Part shown: positions 5,499 through 6,268 of the stretch, piece after piece
Layout: each line of letters starts with the position of its first letter
How positions within the stretch are numbered: position 1 is the stretch's first letter
Assembly: GCA_002505935.1 (NCBI GenBank)
Contig: DAWL01000016.1
Location: 1 to 6,268, forward strand
DNA from: Euryarchaeota archaeon UBA226
Lineage (GTDB): Archaea > Thermoplasmatota > Poseidoniia > Poseidoniales > Poseidoniaceae
DNA length: 6,268 nt
Direction of reading: 5' to 3'
Made by a program: the position numbers and the translations under genes
The notes under the pieces: model-generated
The model's database searches: none
What the model saw: the letters and a program-made list of their open reading frames with translations, nothing else
Told to the model about the DNA's origin: nothing

Positions 5499-6268
5499 GA
5501 GGGGGCGCTGAACAGACCTTGTCTGCCCCCAAGGAGGACTTGTCATGGGCCGAAGTTGGTCAACTTGGACTGAGATATCTGCGCATTCCTCTGGCTTTGT
5601 TGCTAGTTGAGTTATTGTATTGGTTCCTTACCCAGCCTTCTAACACCTTGGCCTGGATTCAAACGCTTGAAGCCTTTATCTGGCATCATGCATCAACTCT
5701 GATTTACGGTGCTGGAAGTACCGAGTTTGCCATGCATCAAGGATGGTGGATAAGGGTTGATTTATTGCACCATAATTTCCCTGATGGTCGCGTTGCTCTA
5801 TACGTTGGAGATGAATGTGCTGGAATTCACGAGATGTTATTCATAACCACATTGGTATTACTGACAGAGGGAGTTCCACAGCGCGTGAAAATCAAGAGTA
5901 TCGCAGTTCTATGCTCCATAGTTTTTGTTCTAAACATAGTTAGGTTGTTGCTTCTATATCCATTCGCACGCTCGGGTTGTGATGCTGATCCACGCGGAAT
6001 CTATTGTACAGGAGAAATGTATGACTTCCACCACATGATGTTTGAATGGGGTTTCCTGTTGATTCTAGTTGGTATGTGGACAGCGTGGTTCTTCTGGGCT
6101 AAAGGCCCCTCAAGAATCACTCAAACCGATGCGGGTATGGGCTGGAGATTCTCCCGTAGGGAGGTTTGGAAGCCTGTTCACATGGGGCTAGTGGTTCTAT
6201 GTTTGGTATTCTTCGCTATGGCCGCACATTCATGGTTCGGACCTGAGGCACAGGCTGCGATGACGCAG
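5495..6268 (+). CDS. Archaeosortase/exosortase-family transpeptidase, 3'-truncated by window edge
   Basis: These multi-pass membrane cysteine enzymes cut C-terminal sorting signals from secreted proteins and attach the protein to a membrane lipid or other acceptor. The frame is open for 258 codons to the window edge. The family's active-site set is present in order. Cys108 lies in ECAGIHEM, at the head of a helix. Arg150 lies in NIVRLLLL. His179/His180 lie in DFHHMMFEWGF at the head of the next helix. Hydrophobic segments lie at about 29-46, 109-126, 133-157, 183-203 and 230-248. C162 and C171, in the loop between the Arg and His motifs, could form a disulfide on the outer face. No C-terminal sorting-signal substrate is encoded here. 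The start is uncertain. ATG 5495 is the only in-frame ATG before the first helix. An in-frame TTG at 5540 lies two bases after a perfect AAGGAGG. The better spaced ATG at 5545 is one base out of frame. The subfamily (Art/Xrt type) cannot be assigned by eye. Confidence 0.88.
   Translation, partial: MGGGAEQTLSAPKEDLSWAEVGQLGLRYLRIPLALLLVELLYWFLTQPSNTLAWIQTLEAFIWHHASTLIYGAGSTEFAMHQGWWIRVDLLHHNFPDGRVALYVGDECAGIHEMLFITTLVLLTEGVPQRVKIKSIAVLCSIVFVLNIVRLLLLYPFARSGCDADPRGIYCTGEMYDFHHMMFEWGFLLILVGMWTAWFFWAKGPSRITQTDAGMGWRFSRREVWKPVHMGLVVLCLVFFAMAAHSWFGPEAQAAMTQ
5501..5530 (+). other. GC-rich bulged hairpin before the AAGGAGG of the archaeosortase gene
   Basis: GGGGG (5501-5505) can pair with CCCCC (5526-5530), and CAGAC (5513-5517) with GTCTG (5521-5525), closing on a CTT loop. 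A seven-base bulge (5506-5512) lies on the 5' side. Ten base pairs, mostly G-C, end immediately before AAGGAGG. The element lies within the coding frame if translation begins at 5495. It would be leader sequence if translation begins further downstream and transcription upstream of it. It has no U-run, so it is not a classical terminator. Confidence 0.5.
5531..5537 (+). promoter_or_regulatory. Perfect Shine-Dalgarno-like AAGGAGG
   Basis: AAGGAGG is followed after seven bases by ATG 5545, the ideal arrangement for a start. That ATG opens only a 21-codon frame ending in TGA at 5610, one base out of phase with the archaeosortase. In the archaeosortase frame the nearest start codon is TTG 5540, only two bases away. 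The motif may be the true start signal of the gene, or it may only encode Lys-Glu-Asp. Confidence 0.45.

Noticed and set aside
1..6268. Mobile element, CRISPR, toxin-antitoxin or defence system
   Set aside because: No transposase, integrase, terminal repeats, spaced direct repeats or known defence domains were seen on either strand.

Overview
The window looks like compact archaeal chromosome, most likely euryarchaeal and possibly planktonic Marine Group II (Poseidoniales-like). The domain call rests on three genes. These are a stand-alone RNA polymerase subunit L (Rpo11), a protein resembling the archaeal DUF2240 family, and the start of an archaeosortase/exosortase-family membrane protein. 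Promoter architecture agrees: tusA has a TATA-like element about 26 bases before its ATG (leaderless), and two genes have GGTG-type ribosome binding sites. The lineage is inference, because no rRNA is present. I saw no tRNA or rRNA gene, IS element, CRISPR array, integrase or phage gene. No non-coding stretch exceeds about 115 bases.

Layout. (1) Positions 1-1240, minus strand: rpoL (Rpo11) followed after 10 bases by truD, the tRNA pseudouridine-13 synthase, whose 3' end runs off the left edge. (2) 1241-1354: a divergent promoter region with a perfect 7-bp inverted repeat. (3) 1355-3925, plus strand: a large two-halved RND/MMPL-type membrane exporter. (4) 3912-5462, minus strand: a three-gene unit transcribed tusA-like > ribA (GTP cyclohydrolase II) > DUF2240-like. 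The first two overlap by 8 bases. The last meets the exporter tail to tail with a 14-base overlap. (5) 5463-6268, plus strand: an archaeosortase-family gene divergent from tusA, truncated by the right edge.

How the genes fit together. rpoL and truD are information-processing housekeeping genes. tusA and ribA suggest sulfur relay and flavin biosynthesis sharing a transcript, although a direct link is only inferred. The exporter and the archaeosortase both act at the cell envelope. The least ordinary part is the start region of the archaeosortase gene. There a TATA-like element, a GC-rich bulged hairpin, a perfect AAGGAGG and an ATG that is one base out of frame are packed into about 60 bases.

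I found no clear new multi-gene system. The best leads are the archaeosortase with its ambiguous start region and the tusA-ribA-DUF2240 cluster.
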